Below are positions 46,856-55,967 of a stretch of DNA of 64,000 nt, piece by piece (within the stretch, counting starts at the first letter, position 1; the number at the start of each line of letters is the position of its first letter). The stretch spans positions 1 through 64,000 of the forward strand of contig CAYTUQ010000004.1 in assembly GCA_964441235.1 (NCBI GenBank), read 5' to 3'. The notes under the pieces were generated by a model. The model was not told the origin of the DNA, did not search any database, and saw nothing but the letters and a program-made list of their open reading frames with translations. The stretch is from BS750m-G69 sp964441235 (lineage in GTDB: Bacteria > Fidelibacterota > UBA2242). Both the position numbers and the translations under genes were made by a program.

Positions 46856-47983
46856 TTAACTCCATACACCAGGAATTGATGTTTGACAAAAACTGCATTT
46901 GCCATTTATAATGTTGTTTGAACGAATAAAATATCCCGTTCTTTCGATGAGGATTTTCCCGCAGCTCGGACAGACGGTGTTTTCAGCGGGATGACCCGGT
47001 ACATTTCCAACATAAGCGAAATTAATTCCTGCATCACGGGCAACATTGTACGCCATTTCAAGAGTTTTTACTGGTGTAGGGGGGAGGTTTTTCATAAGGT
47101 ACTGCGGGTGAAAACGGGTAAAATGGACAGGCACATCGGGACCAAGGTTATCAATAATCCATTTACACATCTCTTTAATTTGGTTCTTATCGTCATTATG
47201 AGTGGGGATAACAAGATTCACTATTTCTAGCCATTTGCCTCGTTCTTTAATAAAAACCATTGTATCAAGTACCGGTTTCATTGTTCCTGAAACTATTTCT
47301 CTATAGAATTTTTCTGAAAATGCTTTAAAATCAATTTTTATAGCATCAAGAACATTGCAGAGATCGGACATTGGTTCCCTTTTAATGAATCCATTTGATA
47401 TCATAACGCTGCGGATTCCTTTTTCTCTACCTGCTGAAGCTGTGTCACAAATATATTCAGTAAAGATTGTTGGCTCATTGTAAGTATAGGCTATAGTAGG
47501 TGATTTATAATATTTGGTTATATTGACCAGTTCTTCGGGAGAAACATACCTGAAAGAGATCTCTTCAGGTCTGACCTGTGCGATATTCCAGTTCTGGCAA
47601 AACTTACAATCAACGTTGCATCCGGCAGTAGCGACAGATAAAGCGGTTGTTCCAGGTAAAAAATGGAACATCGGTTTTTTTTCAATAGGGTCTTGATGGA
47701 TTGCGACTAAGCGACCATAAACCAGGGTTTTGTAAATACCATCCTGATTTTCGCGAACTTCACAATATCCGCGTTTGTGATTACTAACAACACACTGTTT
47801 AGGACAAAGAAAACATTGAATCTTTTTATTGTCAAGTTTTTTGTAATAACGAGCTTCCTGTATATAGGGTTCTGCTGGTTCGGGTAAATTTGCAAAAGTT
47901 TTTTCTAAAATAGCTGGAGCAGTGGCTAATCCTGCAAAGCAAGTTCCTAACTGAAGTAAGAATTTTCTTCTGGAATTATCCAT
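46856..47983 (-). CDS. amrS: AmmeMemoRadiSam radical SAM enzyme with a twin-arginine signal
   Basis: The 375-aa protein belongs to the PflA-like radical SAM group: the iron-sulfur cluster cysteines are Cys122, Cys126 and Cys129 in CNVDCKFCQNW, with CFLCPKQC ahead of them and a C-terminal CPSCGK/CSFC zinc-type pair. The N-terminus NSRRKFLLQLG followed by a hydrophobic stretch is a Tat export signal, which can carry folded cofactor proteins. It lies in an operon with the Memo-AMMECR1 fusion (1-bp gap) and an upstream lipoprotein (1-bp overlap). Confidence 0.92.
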   Translation of the reverse strand: MDNSRRKFLLQLGTCFAGLATAPAILEKTFANLPEPAEPYIQEARYYKKLDNKKIQCFLCPKQCVVSNHKRGYCEVRENQDGIYKTLVYGRLVAIHQDPIEKKPMFHFLPGTTALSVATAGCNVDCKFCQNWNIAQVRPEEISFRYVSPEELVNITKYYKSPTIAYTYNEPTIFTEYICDTASAGREKGIRSVMISNGFIKREPMSDLCNVLDAIKIDFKAFSEKFYREIVSGTMKPVLDTMVFIKERGKWLEIVNLVIPTHNDDKNQIKEMCKWIIDNLGPDVPVHFTRFHPQYLMKNLPPTPVKTLEMAYNVARDAGINFAYVGNVPGHPAENTVCPSCGKILIERTGYFIRSNNIINGKCSFCQTSIPGVWS

Positions 47984-48453
47984 TACTGAGAAGCCAATTT
48001 TATATCTATCTGTTTTGCTACTTTTTTTAAGTATAAATTTTTATCTGATAAATTACGTTGGGCGATTATTTTTACAAAACAGTTGCCTTTGTAAAATGAA
48101 ATGAAACCCGGGCTGTCGCTTCCTTCTTCACCGATTGGAATCTGAGAGAATGATTGATATCTTCGATAGAGACCTCTTGCACCTGTTTTATCATCGGTGA
48201 AATACATCTCTATTTTAATGATTTTAAACTCTGGAGTGCTTAGTTCTTGATTAATTATTCTGGTAAGACCATAACCATTGTACATATTAAAATTCTCTTT
48301 AAGTACGCTTTTAAACTCACCTTCAGATTTATAATCTTCCCAATTAGTTAAAGTCCAGCCCTGAAATTCTTCTGGTTTTATGAGATACTTTTTTACAACT
48401 GAGCAAGATATAAGTAGAACTAAAACAGCAAGTAAATAGATTTTAGTTTTCAT
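47983..48453 (-). CDS. Lipoprotein, DUF6599-like
   Basis: The 156-aa product has a lipoprotein signal with Cys17 in LISC, then a small domain with GYGLTRIINQ, KIEMYFTDDKTGARGLYRRYQ and FYKGNCFVKIIAQ. The pattern (small domain, subject to 'ARGLY' and 'kGnyfVki') recalls DUF6599 proteins, some of which sit beside AmmeMemoRadiSam genes; this identification is from memory. It is the first gene of that operon and its function is unknown. Confidence 0.7.
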   Translation of the reverse strand: MKTKIYLLAVLVLLISCSVVKKYLIKPEEFQGWTLTNWEDYKSEGEFKSVLKENFNMYNGYGLTRIINQELSTPEFKIIKIEMYFTDDKTGARGLYRRYQSFSQIPIGEEGSDSPGFISFYKGNCFVKIIAQRNLSDKNLYLKKVAKQIDIKLASQ

Positions 48454-48872
48454 AATGAGTTTTTTCTCTCTTTTACTTACAGCAATTTGGTAACTGGTTC
48501 TTTTTTCTTTTTTTGTTTTTTAAACCTTATCTCTAACCTCTTTATATTTTTCTATTGAAAAAGTAATATTTATTAGAGTTTAATTCAAGTAATTATATTG
48601 GGGAAAAAATTAAAAAGTTCAATGAACCTTGATCCATGGGATAAGTCAAATTTTCTATTGATTTTCGTTCGATGTCTTTGTAATATTCTATTGAATGAAA
48701 ATATATGCTATAAAAGCATGGGATTATAAACAGTGTTGCAATATTTTTTATTGAATTTTGCAAATAGGTAGAAAAGAGTCCATGCTATCTCGACATCTCT
48801 GAGATAAAGCTCTTATGTTTAAAATTTTCCCTACGGGTTGTAGACCATGTATGTACAAGAAGGAGGTGTGTG
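48454..48872. other. Intergenic divergent region
   Basis: AT-rich DNA between the lipoprotein operon (leftward) and the small membrane-protein gene (rightward), so both promoters should lie here, though I could not pick clear hexamers. The right end holds a strong AGGAGG ribosome-binding site (48861-48866). No RNA gene is recognised. Confidence 0.5.
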
Positions 48873-49097
48873 ATGGATAAAAAAGTCGGTTACTTTCAGG
48901 AAGATAATGGGAATTTATCGTCTATGCGTTTGATGAGTTTTGTTGCACTGTTGGCGATTATTTGTTTTGGATTACTCACAATTCTGCTGGACGTTAGTAA
49001 AGTTAATGCATCTGGAATCTATATCACTTTTGGATTTTTAATTGCAGCTTTTGCACCAAAGACTCTTCAAAAGTTCGCAGAGACCAAGATTAAATAG
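48873..49097 (+). CDS. Small two-helix membrane protein, holin-like
   Basis: The 74-aa product begins with MDKKVGYFQEDNGNLSSMRL and has two hydrophobic helices (about 22-40 and 48-65). The YFQxxNGN-SSxRL opening resembles small phage-associated membrane proteins of the holin type. It has a perfect AGGAGG site 6 bp before the ATG (a GTG three bases upstream is less likely), so it should be well translated. There are no other phage genes nearby. Function is not established. Confidence 0.6.
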   Translation: MDKKVGYFQEDNGNLSSMRLMSFVALLAIICFGLLTILLDVSKVNASGIYITFGFLIAAFAPKTLQKFAETKIK

Positions 49098-49174
49098 TAT
49101 TAGAAACAACCTGTTTTCGTAGCAAAGCGACAAGGTAAATTTCTGTAACTTTTGCAGTGAATAAGTGGTTTATT

Positions 49175-50548
49175 CTATTCAGAGTAAAAGCGAATCATTT
49201 TAACTATCGCTTCACTACAAACAGGGCAGAAACCTGTTAAACTTTTAGAGAAAATTCTGCAGTCGAGATAGGGGCGGTATAATCCCTCGGAAGAATAACC
49301 ACCACCCTTAAAAGCACCAACTTTTCCCCAATATTTCTGGTTACGTAAAAATGCTTCTTTATCTTTCGCCTGGGATCTTGGAATTTTATCATATTTTTCC
49401 TTATTCCAGGGAGTTGGTGTAGGTGTCTCTGGATTTACAAGTTTTTTCCATTTAAGATTTTCTGTATCGAGTAGAGCGGTTATATTAGGTTCCCACGGTT
49501 CAACTCCTTGAGGATAGAATTCATTATAAGCAACAGCTGAGGAGTAGTATTCGTCCGCCAGTCCGGCGAAGGCATGACCGAACTCGTGGACGAAAACATA
49601 GTCGGGCCACCATGATTGTTCTTTTTTATCATCATGACTATAACAGCATGAACAGAGGTTAAAAATTCCTCCTCCGCCATATTTTGATGAATTGAATATG
49701 AAATATATCTGGTCGTAAGGTGCATTAGCGGCAATGTCCCGCATGGTCTTGTTACCTGGACCTTGAACATAACGGTCGATATCAAGTGTATTAAAAGAGA
49801 GGCTGAAAGCGGATTTAACGAATTTGCCATTTCTGGGGTCATCAATTCCTGACTCTTCCGACGGCACCTCCAGATACCAGACGTTGAATTTATCCTTATT
49901 TTCTTTAAAGGGAGTGTTTGAAAAAAACACATCCGCGAAATGTTTTAATTCTTTTTTAAATTTTCTTAATTCACGTTTTGTATATCCTTCGGGCAATATA
50001 AGTATATCTACTTTCTCATTTGGAGAGCCATTTTTAATTAATGCTTTTGCCCTATATTTTCCCTTTGGCTTGTCTCTATTTATAAATCGTGAATTTGGGT
50101 CAACGACAGTTGAAAATTCTTCAATAAATTCATTCTGATGGTTTCTTGAAGAGAGTGCCAACCTTATTGGATTATTAGGAAATGGAATTAAAACTGATGC
50201 AGAGAATGTGCGAAATATTTCTTTTGCCGCCTCGTCTGTTGTTTGCCATTCAGCAAATATGCTGCAAAATCCCCTTGAGTAAATCAATTGACCTGACTTT
50301 TCATCGAATATTTTTACGATATGATGACCTAAATTTAAAGTATCGATTAGATTTGTAAGACTTCCTGCCCAGATAGGCTCTTCAATTATTTCATCAAGGC
50401 TAATAATCGTTTGTGTTTTTGTTCCTGTTTGATAAAAATCAACTCTCATGGTTTTTTTAATGAAAAAGTCGTCGAAGTTTGGACCGGTTCCGGCGAAGAT
50501 AAGAGTTGAAAAAATGATAATGTTAATAAAAACAATTAGATTTTTCAT
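49175..50548 (-). CDS. Secreted M64-family (IgA peptidase-like) zinc metallopeptidase
   Basis: The 457-aa product has a signal peptide (IVFINIIIFSTLIFA), an N-terminal beta domain, and an M64 catalytic domain with VDILILPEGYT and the zinc site HEFGHAFAGLADEYY (His321, Glu322, His325, Asp further on). The C-terminus has CPVCSEAIV. These secreted proteases cut host or extracellular proteins; here the substrate is unknown. No sorting domain is present, so it may be periplasmic or secreted by another route. Confidence 0.88.
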   Translation of the reverse strand: MKNLIVFINIIIFSTLIFAGTGPNFDDFFIKKTMRVDFYQTGTKTQTIISLDEIIEEPIWAGSLTNLIDTLNLGHHIVKIFDEKSGQLIYSRGFCSIFAEWQTTDEAAKEIFRTFSASVLIPFPNNPIRLALSSRNHQNEFIEEFSTVVDPNSRFINRDKPKGKYRAKALIKNGSPNEKVDILILPEGYTKRELRKFKKELKHFADVFFSNTPFKENKDKFNVWYLEVPSEESGIDDPRNGKFVKSAFSLSFNTLDIDRYVQGPGNKTMRDIAANAPYDQIYFIFNSSKYGGGGIFNLCSCCYSHDDKKEQSWWPDYVFVHEFGHAFAGLADEYYSSAVAYNEFYPQGVEPWEPNITALLDTENLKWKKLVNPETPTPTPWNKEKYDKIPRSQAKDKEAFLRNQKYWGKVGAFKGGGYSSEGLYRPYLDCRIFSKSLTGFCPVCSEAIVKMIRFYSE

Positions 50549-50941
50549 GTGTCTCCTTCAATTTTACATTGGTAAGTTAAAAAATTGATAGTAACTATTC
50601 AAGTTATTGCAATTATAGATTTTTCTATCTATTATCGCTTTTATGAAAATATAATTATGCGGATTTGAAGTAGTTTGTCTGCCATTGAGGGTCTGATTAA
50701 ACAGATATAGTCCTTTACAGTTAATATTTTGATACTATATCAAACTTGACAATCGGAGATTAAATAAATAAATTGCTTATGAAATAGAATGAAAGGCATC
50801 AGTTATAATACCCTGAGTTTCACTACAGATAAACCTCCAAAGTGGACAAGAATGGAGTACATACTTATGTTGGGTTATAAAAATTTGTTTTAAGGATACT
50901 TAACATGGAAATATCCTACCCTTTATGTGAGGTATTGTGTT
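50549..50941. other. Intergenic stretch ahead of the hsdR stump
   Basis: AT-rich DNA with no gene recognised. It marks the left edge of the defence-like segment. Confidence 0.4.
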
Positions 50942-51115
50942 ATGGATAGAAAAAAACTTTCGGAACGTGATATCTGTACAAAATTCGTCACGCCTACTTT
51001 GAAAAATGCCGGATTGGATATCAATAAACAGGAATGTAAAGAATTTATTTTTATAGATGGTAAAATTGAAAAATTTGTTACTCCTATTTTACCATTGAAC
51101 CACACCCGCATTTAA
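50942..51115 (+). pseudogene. Type I restriction endonuclease HsdR N-terminal stump
   Basis: The frame starts MDRKKLSERDICTKFVTP, the characteristic opening of EcoEI-type HsdR/restriction helicase subunits (family members read very close to DRKxLSERDICTKFITPAL), and continues to DGKIEKF before degenerating into unrelated residues and a stop at 51113. Only about 45 of the roughly 800 residues remain, and no hsdM or hsdS is visible, so this is a relic of a lost restriction-modification locus. Confidence 0.75.
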
Positions 51116-51392
51116 AAAACCATAAATAATTTAATAGAATCAGACTTTTATCAAAACGTTTTTAAGGCCATATTTGTAAATGAGAGAACAAACCAATTCC
51201 AATATTTAATCATATACTAGCTTAAACTTAAATAATTCTATTACAACTATAAATTGTGATTTTCTCTTCGAGAGACACAAAATATTGTATATTTCCTTGA
51301 CATCTAATCAACAATTTTATAAATTCTATCCGATAAATTTTTATCGAAGAGACATAGTTATTTACCTGGAACTTTCTAATTTGGAGGAATAT

Positions 51393-52271
51393 ATGTCTCA
51401 AAAAAATATAATAGATCTTACAGAATTAATTGCTGAATTAGGGCGCAATCGTCAGTCATATGTATTTTTTATAGGTAATAGTATCCCTCAAATTCATGGC
51501 GCAAAAAGTTGGAAAGAAGTCTGCAAGAATTTAATTCATGTGTGTAATGAAAATGGATCATTGAAAAATCATGAAAAAATGTACCTTGATAAAATTATCA
51601 ATGACAAGAATAAATATTCTGAAATCATCATGAAATGTAGAAAACATCTTTATGAAAGAAATGCTGAAAATGTATATAAGAATATCATTTTGAAAGCACT
51701 TAAACAAGATGGGCAGCAGTATGAAACATATAAAAAGATAATTGAGCTTGAGCCTAAACACATAATTACAACTAATGTCGATAAGTGTCTAATTCCACAA
51801 AATGGATATACTGTAAGACCTATAAATGAATATGAATTGGTGCCAGACCATGGAATATTTTATTTACATGGAAGTATTGACAATTTTGATGAAATGGTAT
51901 TTCCATTGGATAGCTATGATAGAGTATATTCTGATGAAACTCATGATCGTTTTCTTCGATCTGTTTTCCGTAATAGAATATTATTTATAGGTTATGGGTT
52001 TGGAGAAGGGGATATACTACATTATTGCAGATTTAAACCAGAAAAATATCGATTAATGTTAAGATTTATTAAACTCTGTGGAATCCCTGACGATAGCGAC
52101 GAACAAATATTTCTAAGAGGTGAAACAGATACATTGTGGGAAAGATTCAAAATATTTACATATGAATTTCCAGTTTTTGATAATAAATGGTCAAAATTAA
52201 TTGAACTCTTAAATACAATTCATGCCACAATTACGGGTAAAAAGATAAGAGATATCGGAGATGAGTTATAA
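51393..52271 (+). CDS. SIR2-like protein, putative NADase effector of a two-gene system
   Basis: The 292-aa protein has a SIR2-like fold: VFFIGNSIPQI (a variant of the GAG nucleotide loop), KHIITTNVDKCL (the TTNxD motif, Asn kept), FYLHGSID (His kept) and ILFIGYGFGEGDILHY near the end. The loss of the second glycine and alanine of the GAG loop is unusual. I choose the ATG at 51393 because GGAGGAA lies 7 bp before it; the frame is open to 51285 via TTG. Related proteins in bacteria deplete NAD on phage infection. The stop overlaps the next gene's start (TAATG), so the two are co-translated. Confidence 0.8.
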   Translation: MSQKNIIDLTELIAELGRNRQSYVFFIGNSIPQIHGAKSWKEVCKNLIHVCNENGSLKNHEKMYLDKIINDKNKYSEIIMKCRKHLYERNAENVYKNIILKALKQDGQQYETYKKIIELEPKHIITTNVDKCLIPQNGYTVRPINEYELVPDHGIFYLHGSIDNFDEMVFPLDSYDRVYSDETHDRFLRSVFRNRILFIGYGFGEGDILHYCRFKPEKYRLMLRFIKLCGIPDDSDEQIFLRGETDTLWERFKIFTYEFPVFDNKWSKLIELLNTIHATITGKKIRDIGDEL

Positions 52272-55048
52272 TGTTTTACGATAAAATCATTAATATAATC
52301 GACAAAGACATAGAATTAATTGGTATTTCAAGCTCTACAAAATCGCTTTTATCAAATACCAAATACTATCACTATTTTTTCGACCAATTAATGCGAAAAG
52401 CCGATGAAAGATGGATACCGATACTTAGAAAAAAGCATTTATTGACTTTCGATAAAAATCATGGTGACTTTTTTCTTCCCCTTGAATACATTAGAGCTGT
52501 GCTTAAGAAAAGCCATCAATATGATGATGTAATTGTTGAATTACTGTATGATTGGAAAAAAGAATTAAATGATCCGAAACTGTCTGATTATAATGTTTTG
52601 CGGATTTCCGAGATTTGTATATTGCTGGACGTTCAATACACTATTAAGACAGTAGATATAATGTTATGGTGTTTGAAATTATCTGATCGGGCAGCCCACA
52701 TGGTTATCTCAGAGTTTGTGCCCTTTGCAAGAAAACTGAAAGAAGTCAATGCCAACAAAGAGATTCTGCGAATATTTAAAAATATCTTCAAATTTAAGTT
52801 CAGAAAAGAAAGGGCATTTCACTCAAAAGAGATCCAATTTCAATTTGATCAATATTGGACAACAGAGGTTTTTAAAGCAATCAAAGATGTTATAAAGAAT
52901 GATCCCTTGCCCTACTTCCGACATTTAGTCAAAGAGTATCGGAATATACTTTTCAAAGTTTATCGAAAAAGAAAAGGTTATGATAGGAGTGATTACAGTT
53001 ATATATCACGTCCTACCATTGAGAAATCAAAACACAATTTAGGTGTCAGCACCCAGGATACGATCATCACCATGCTTAGAGATATTATTGATTTGACAAC
53101 GGATTTAGAAAACAGCAAATCTATTCTTGAAATATTATCAAAACAGGAATACCCTATTTTTCATCGATTAGCGTTATATCTTTATGGTGAACGATTTGAT
53201 ATTCTTGGTTATGAATACGAAGAACAGTTCATAAATAGTGAAACATTTTCGAATGATTCTCTTTCTCATGAATTATGGGAAGTGATAAGGAAGTGTTATT
53301 CAAAACTCAGAAATCCGAAAACAATCGATAAAATATTATCCAAAGGGGAACAGAATTTAAGGGAGGATTTAGAGCCTGAGAGGATAGACCATTATAATTG
53401 GAGCTGGAAATATAAATGGTTAACAGCAATTCAGAAAAACACTCCAGTACCAGAGAGAGAAAAAGAGATAAAATATCTTGAGGATAAATTAGGCTATGAA
53501 CCGGAGCATCCGGAGTTTGATGTTGGATATTCAGAAACCAAATTCGGATGGGATTCACCAATATCTAAAGAGGAATTGGAGTCAAAAAGTTGGCAAGAAA
53601 TAAAGGAGTATTTATTAGAATTTGATGAAGAAAAAGTAAAACGAACTTTTAGTCATAAGCCGGAATATGAAGGACTCCGGCGGGTTTTTAAAGCTGTTAT
53701 ACAACAAAAAAGAGACGATTTTATTAAGCATATCGATTTGTTCAAAGATGTCACGTTGAGTAAATTTTACATCGGTACAGTTCCATCTGGACTTATTCCT
53801 AAGGATAATACATATAATCGAAAACTTATAATGACATGTATTGATTACCTAAACTGGGTGCTTGATGAAGTAGATGTGGGTAAACTTAATTTTGAAGATA
53901 GCAATATTTACATGCTTCAATTCGGGTTTGAAAACTTCTTTACTCACCTATATAATTTGAATGCAAATAAAGATAATTTAATCCCAAATGAAGATTTTAA
54001 TAAAATAGTAGCTATGATGTATAGATTTCATAAAATTGCTTATGAGATTGTTACAAGAGATATGGATTTAGATAATGCAGAGCAATCCTTTATTAGTAGG
54101 GTTTCAGGTGAATATTGGCAAGCCTTTCTTGCACTTAATTTTATAAGATACCGACAGGTGAATATACCGTTTATCATTCCCGAATTCAAAGAATTATTGA
54201 CTAAAAGTGTCGGGAAAGATATCTATGTGAATTATCTTTTGGGAAAACATACAGCGAACTTCTATTTCCTGGATAAAAAATGGACTCGTAATAATATTGA
54301 TAAGATTTTTCCAAAGTCTAAAAAGCAGAGAAATCTCTGGCTAGCAGCAATGAAAGGATTTCTCTGGTCACGTAGTTTGCATGATGATCTTTTTGAATAT
54401 CTGTTACCCAATCTTATAAAGTTCTGCTATGAAAAACTGGATGAAAGGGAACAAACCGCGTTAGGTGATCGAATTGGTTTTTATTACCTTCGGGATAGGA
54501 CACACTTAAGGTGCAATCGGTATCTAATCAAAGAAATTGACAATTGTTATGAGAAACACCCAAAACTGTTTTCATCCATTATTCATTTTCTTGTCCGTTC
54601 TTATAGCGAGGAACATAACGGCATCAATATCAGAAAATATATCCGCTATCGATACAATATTATTAAGCAGAATCCTGAAAAATATAAAGATGAATTCGAA
54701 GCGTTTCTATATACATACAAGTGCTTTCCGGATATGAAGTATCGTGACTACTTGATAATACGGAAAGCCTTTAAAGCAACAGATATGAATACCCGATCGC
54801 TGGAAATCCTGGAGTTGTACACTTTTTTCAGAGAGAAGGAACTTTTCAGATATCTAATTCATCTGCTGGAATTTGAGTTAAAGGGTAATACTTTTCCATC
54901 CTATCGTTCAGAAGAATATTCAGAATTATTCAGAGCACTATATCAGAGCGGTGATACCTATGTTCAGCATAAGACGAGTGTTTTGATCAATAAGCTTGGT
55001 GAACGAGGTTGCTATGATTTTAAGGATATTTATGAAGAGTACCTTTGA
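52271..55048 (+). CDS. Large 925-aa helical protein, partner of the SIR2-like gene, unknown family
   Basis: The product is long, charged and rich in aromatic and leucine residues, apparently almost all alpha-helical and repeat-like. I see no signal peptide, membrane helix, P-loop, HNH/PD-ExK or phospholipase-D motif and cannot assign a family. Its ATG overlaps the SIR2-like stop by one base, so it is very likely expressed in fixed ratio with it. By analogy with other SIR2 pairs it could be the sensor that recognises infection and releases the NADase; that is inference. It could also be a scaffold or an effector of its own. Confidence 0.75.
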   Translation: MFYDKIINIIDKDIELIGISSSTKSLLSNTKYYHYFFDQLMRKADERWIPILRKKHLLTFDKNHGDFFLPLEYIRAVLKKSHQYDDVIVELLYDWKKELNDPKLSDYNVLRISEICILLDVQYTIKTVDIMLWCLKLSDRAAHMVISEFVPFARKLKEVNANKEILRIFKNIFKFKFRKERAFHSKEIQFQFDQYWTTEVFKAIKDVIKNDPLPYFRHLVKEYRNILFKVYRKRKGYDRSDYSYISRPTIEKSKHNLGVSTQDTIITMLRDIIDLTTDLENSKSILEILSKQEYPIFHRLALYLYGERFDILGYEYEEQFINSETFSNDSLSHELWEVIRKCYSKLRNPKTIDKILSKGEQNLREDLEPERIDHYNWSWKYKWLTAIQKNTPVPEREKEIKYLEDKLGYEPEHPEFDVGYSETKFGWDSPISKEELESKSWQEIKEYLLEFDEEKVKRTFSHKPEYEGLRRVFKAVIQQKRDDFIKHIDLFKDVTLSKFYIGTVPSGLIPKDNTYNRKLIMTCIDYLNWVLDEVDVGKLNFEDSNIYMLQFGFENFFTHLYNLNANKDNLIPNEDFNKIVAMMYRFHKIAYEIVTRDMDLDNAEQSFISRVSGEYWQAFLALNFIRYRQVNIPFIIPEFKELLTKSVGKDIYVNYLLGKHTANFYFLDKKWTRNNIDKIFPKSKKQRNLWLAAMKGFLWSRSLHDDLFEYLLPNLIKFCYEKLDEREQTALGDRIGFYYLRDRTHLRCNRYLIKEIDNCYEKHPKLFSSIIHFLVRSYSEEHNGINIRKYIRYRYNIIKQNPEKYKDEFEAFLYTYKCFPDMKYRDYLIIRKAFKATDMNTRSLEILELYTFFREKELFRYLIHLLEFELKGNTFPSYRSEEYSELFRALYQSGDTYVQHKTSVLINKLGERGCYDFKDIYEEYL

Positions 55049-55124
55049 CAGTAATCCCACACCACTTTAGAAAAACGTTGCTTTTTGTTAATGTATATCT
55101 TAACATATAATTTAGAATGGGTTA

Positions 55125-55538
55125 TTGAATAAAAGGGAAATCAGCTTTAAAAAGTTACCAATTGCAGAATACTATGGTGAACCAATCTATGATGTGTGGC
55201 ATGTGATTGTAAATGGAAAGCCGGTTGTTCTTGATTCTTTGCTTGATCTTGATGAATCCAGCCGGAAAGAGACCGTTGATATAATCAGTCGGATGGCGAC
55301 AAGGGAAAAATACTACGGAGGAGTTGAGTGGAGGCTTAAAAAGCGAAAGTACGGTGAAATCAAGCCCTGGGGACATCGCTTTTTCTTTTTTGTTAAGTTT
55401 GGGGAAAATATAGTCATCTTTGATTACAGAGAGAAGAAAAGAAAGGGGCCATTAAAATCGGAAGTATATAAATTAGTTGATAAGAATAGAGAAAAATATG
55501 AAGAAGAATTCAGAAGATTTATTAATAAGAATCAATGA
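55125..55538 (+). CDS. HigB/RelE-like toxin of a toxin-antitoxin-chaperone module
   Basis: The 137-aa basic protein has a RelE/HigB (Gp49-like) C-terminal core: GGVEWRLKKRKYG, WGHRFFFFVKFGENIVIFDY and a terminal KEEFRR-type helix. Such toxins are ribosome-dependent mRNA nucleases. The only start that opens the frame in a sensible place is TTG at 55125; the ATG a few bases upstream runs into a stop. It overlaps the antitoxin gene by 41 bp. The toxin-first order is the HigBA order. Confidence 0.7.
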   Translation: MNKREISFKKLPIAEYYGEPIYDVWHVIVNGKPVVLDSLLDLDESSRKETVDIISRMATREKYYGGVEWRLKKRKYGEIKPWGHRFFFFVKFGENIVIFDYREKKRKGPLKSEVYKLVDKNREKYEEEFRRFINKNQ

Positions 55539-55965
55539 ACTTTTTGCTGCTGAACCCGACGCTGAGCAGAAGGCTTGGGGAATTATTCACGATTTCTATC
55601 ATTATGTTCTAACCTATATGGAAAAGAACAAAATCACCAAAGCGTATCTTGCCCGTAAACTTGGAAAATCCCGAGCCGCAATTTCTCAAATGTTTAACAA
55701 AACACCGAATATCACAGTAGTTAAAATGGTCGAAATTGCTGATGCGATTGGCGTTGATTTATCTATTATCACAAGAGAAATCGCTTTAAAAGCACGTAAA
55801 GTGGAATATCAAGTGAAGACAGATGTCTTACCAGTCTTCATCAAGATTGATAGGGATTTAGAAAAAAAAGTACGAGGAAAGAATCAAAATTTTCTTATAG
55901 AAGGTGGAAGAATGACAATACAAATTGGACAAGAAAAATTTGCAATCAGTGAATTTGAGGCATAA
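55498..55965 (+). CDS. HigA-like XRE-family antitoxin with C-terminal extension
   Basis: The 155-aa protein carries a Cro/XRE helix-turn-helix (about 40-90: KAYLARKLGKSRAAISQMF, ITVVKMVEIADAIGVDL). About 60 residues follow the DNA-binding domain; in TAC systems such an extension is the chaperone-addiction (ChAD) segment that makes antitoxin folding depend on a SecB-like chaperone. I use ATG 55498 (MKKNSED) over the upstream ATT/ATG-like option at 55477. It is placed between the toxin and the chaperone-like gene. Confidence 0.8.
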   Translation: MKKNSEDLLIRINELFAAEPDAEQKAWGIIHDFYHYVLTYMEKNKITKAYLARKLGKSRAAISQMFNKTPNITVVKMVEIADAIGVDLSIITREIALKARKVEYQVKTDVLPVFIKIDRDLEKKVRGKNQNFLIEGGRMTIQIGQEKFAISEFEA

Positions 55966-55967
55966 TA

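Noticed and set aside
48700..48872. Riboswitch or small RNA before the holin-like gene
   Set aside because: No conserved riboswitch core was recognised; the strong ribosome-binding site is sufficient explanation.
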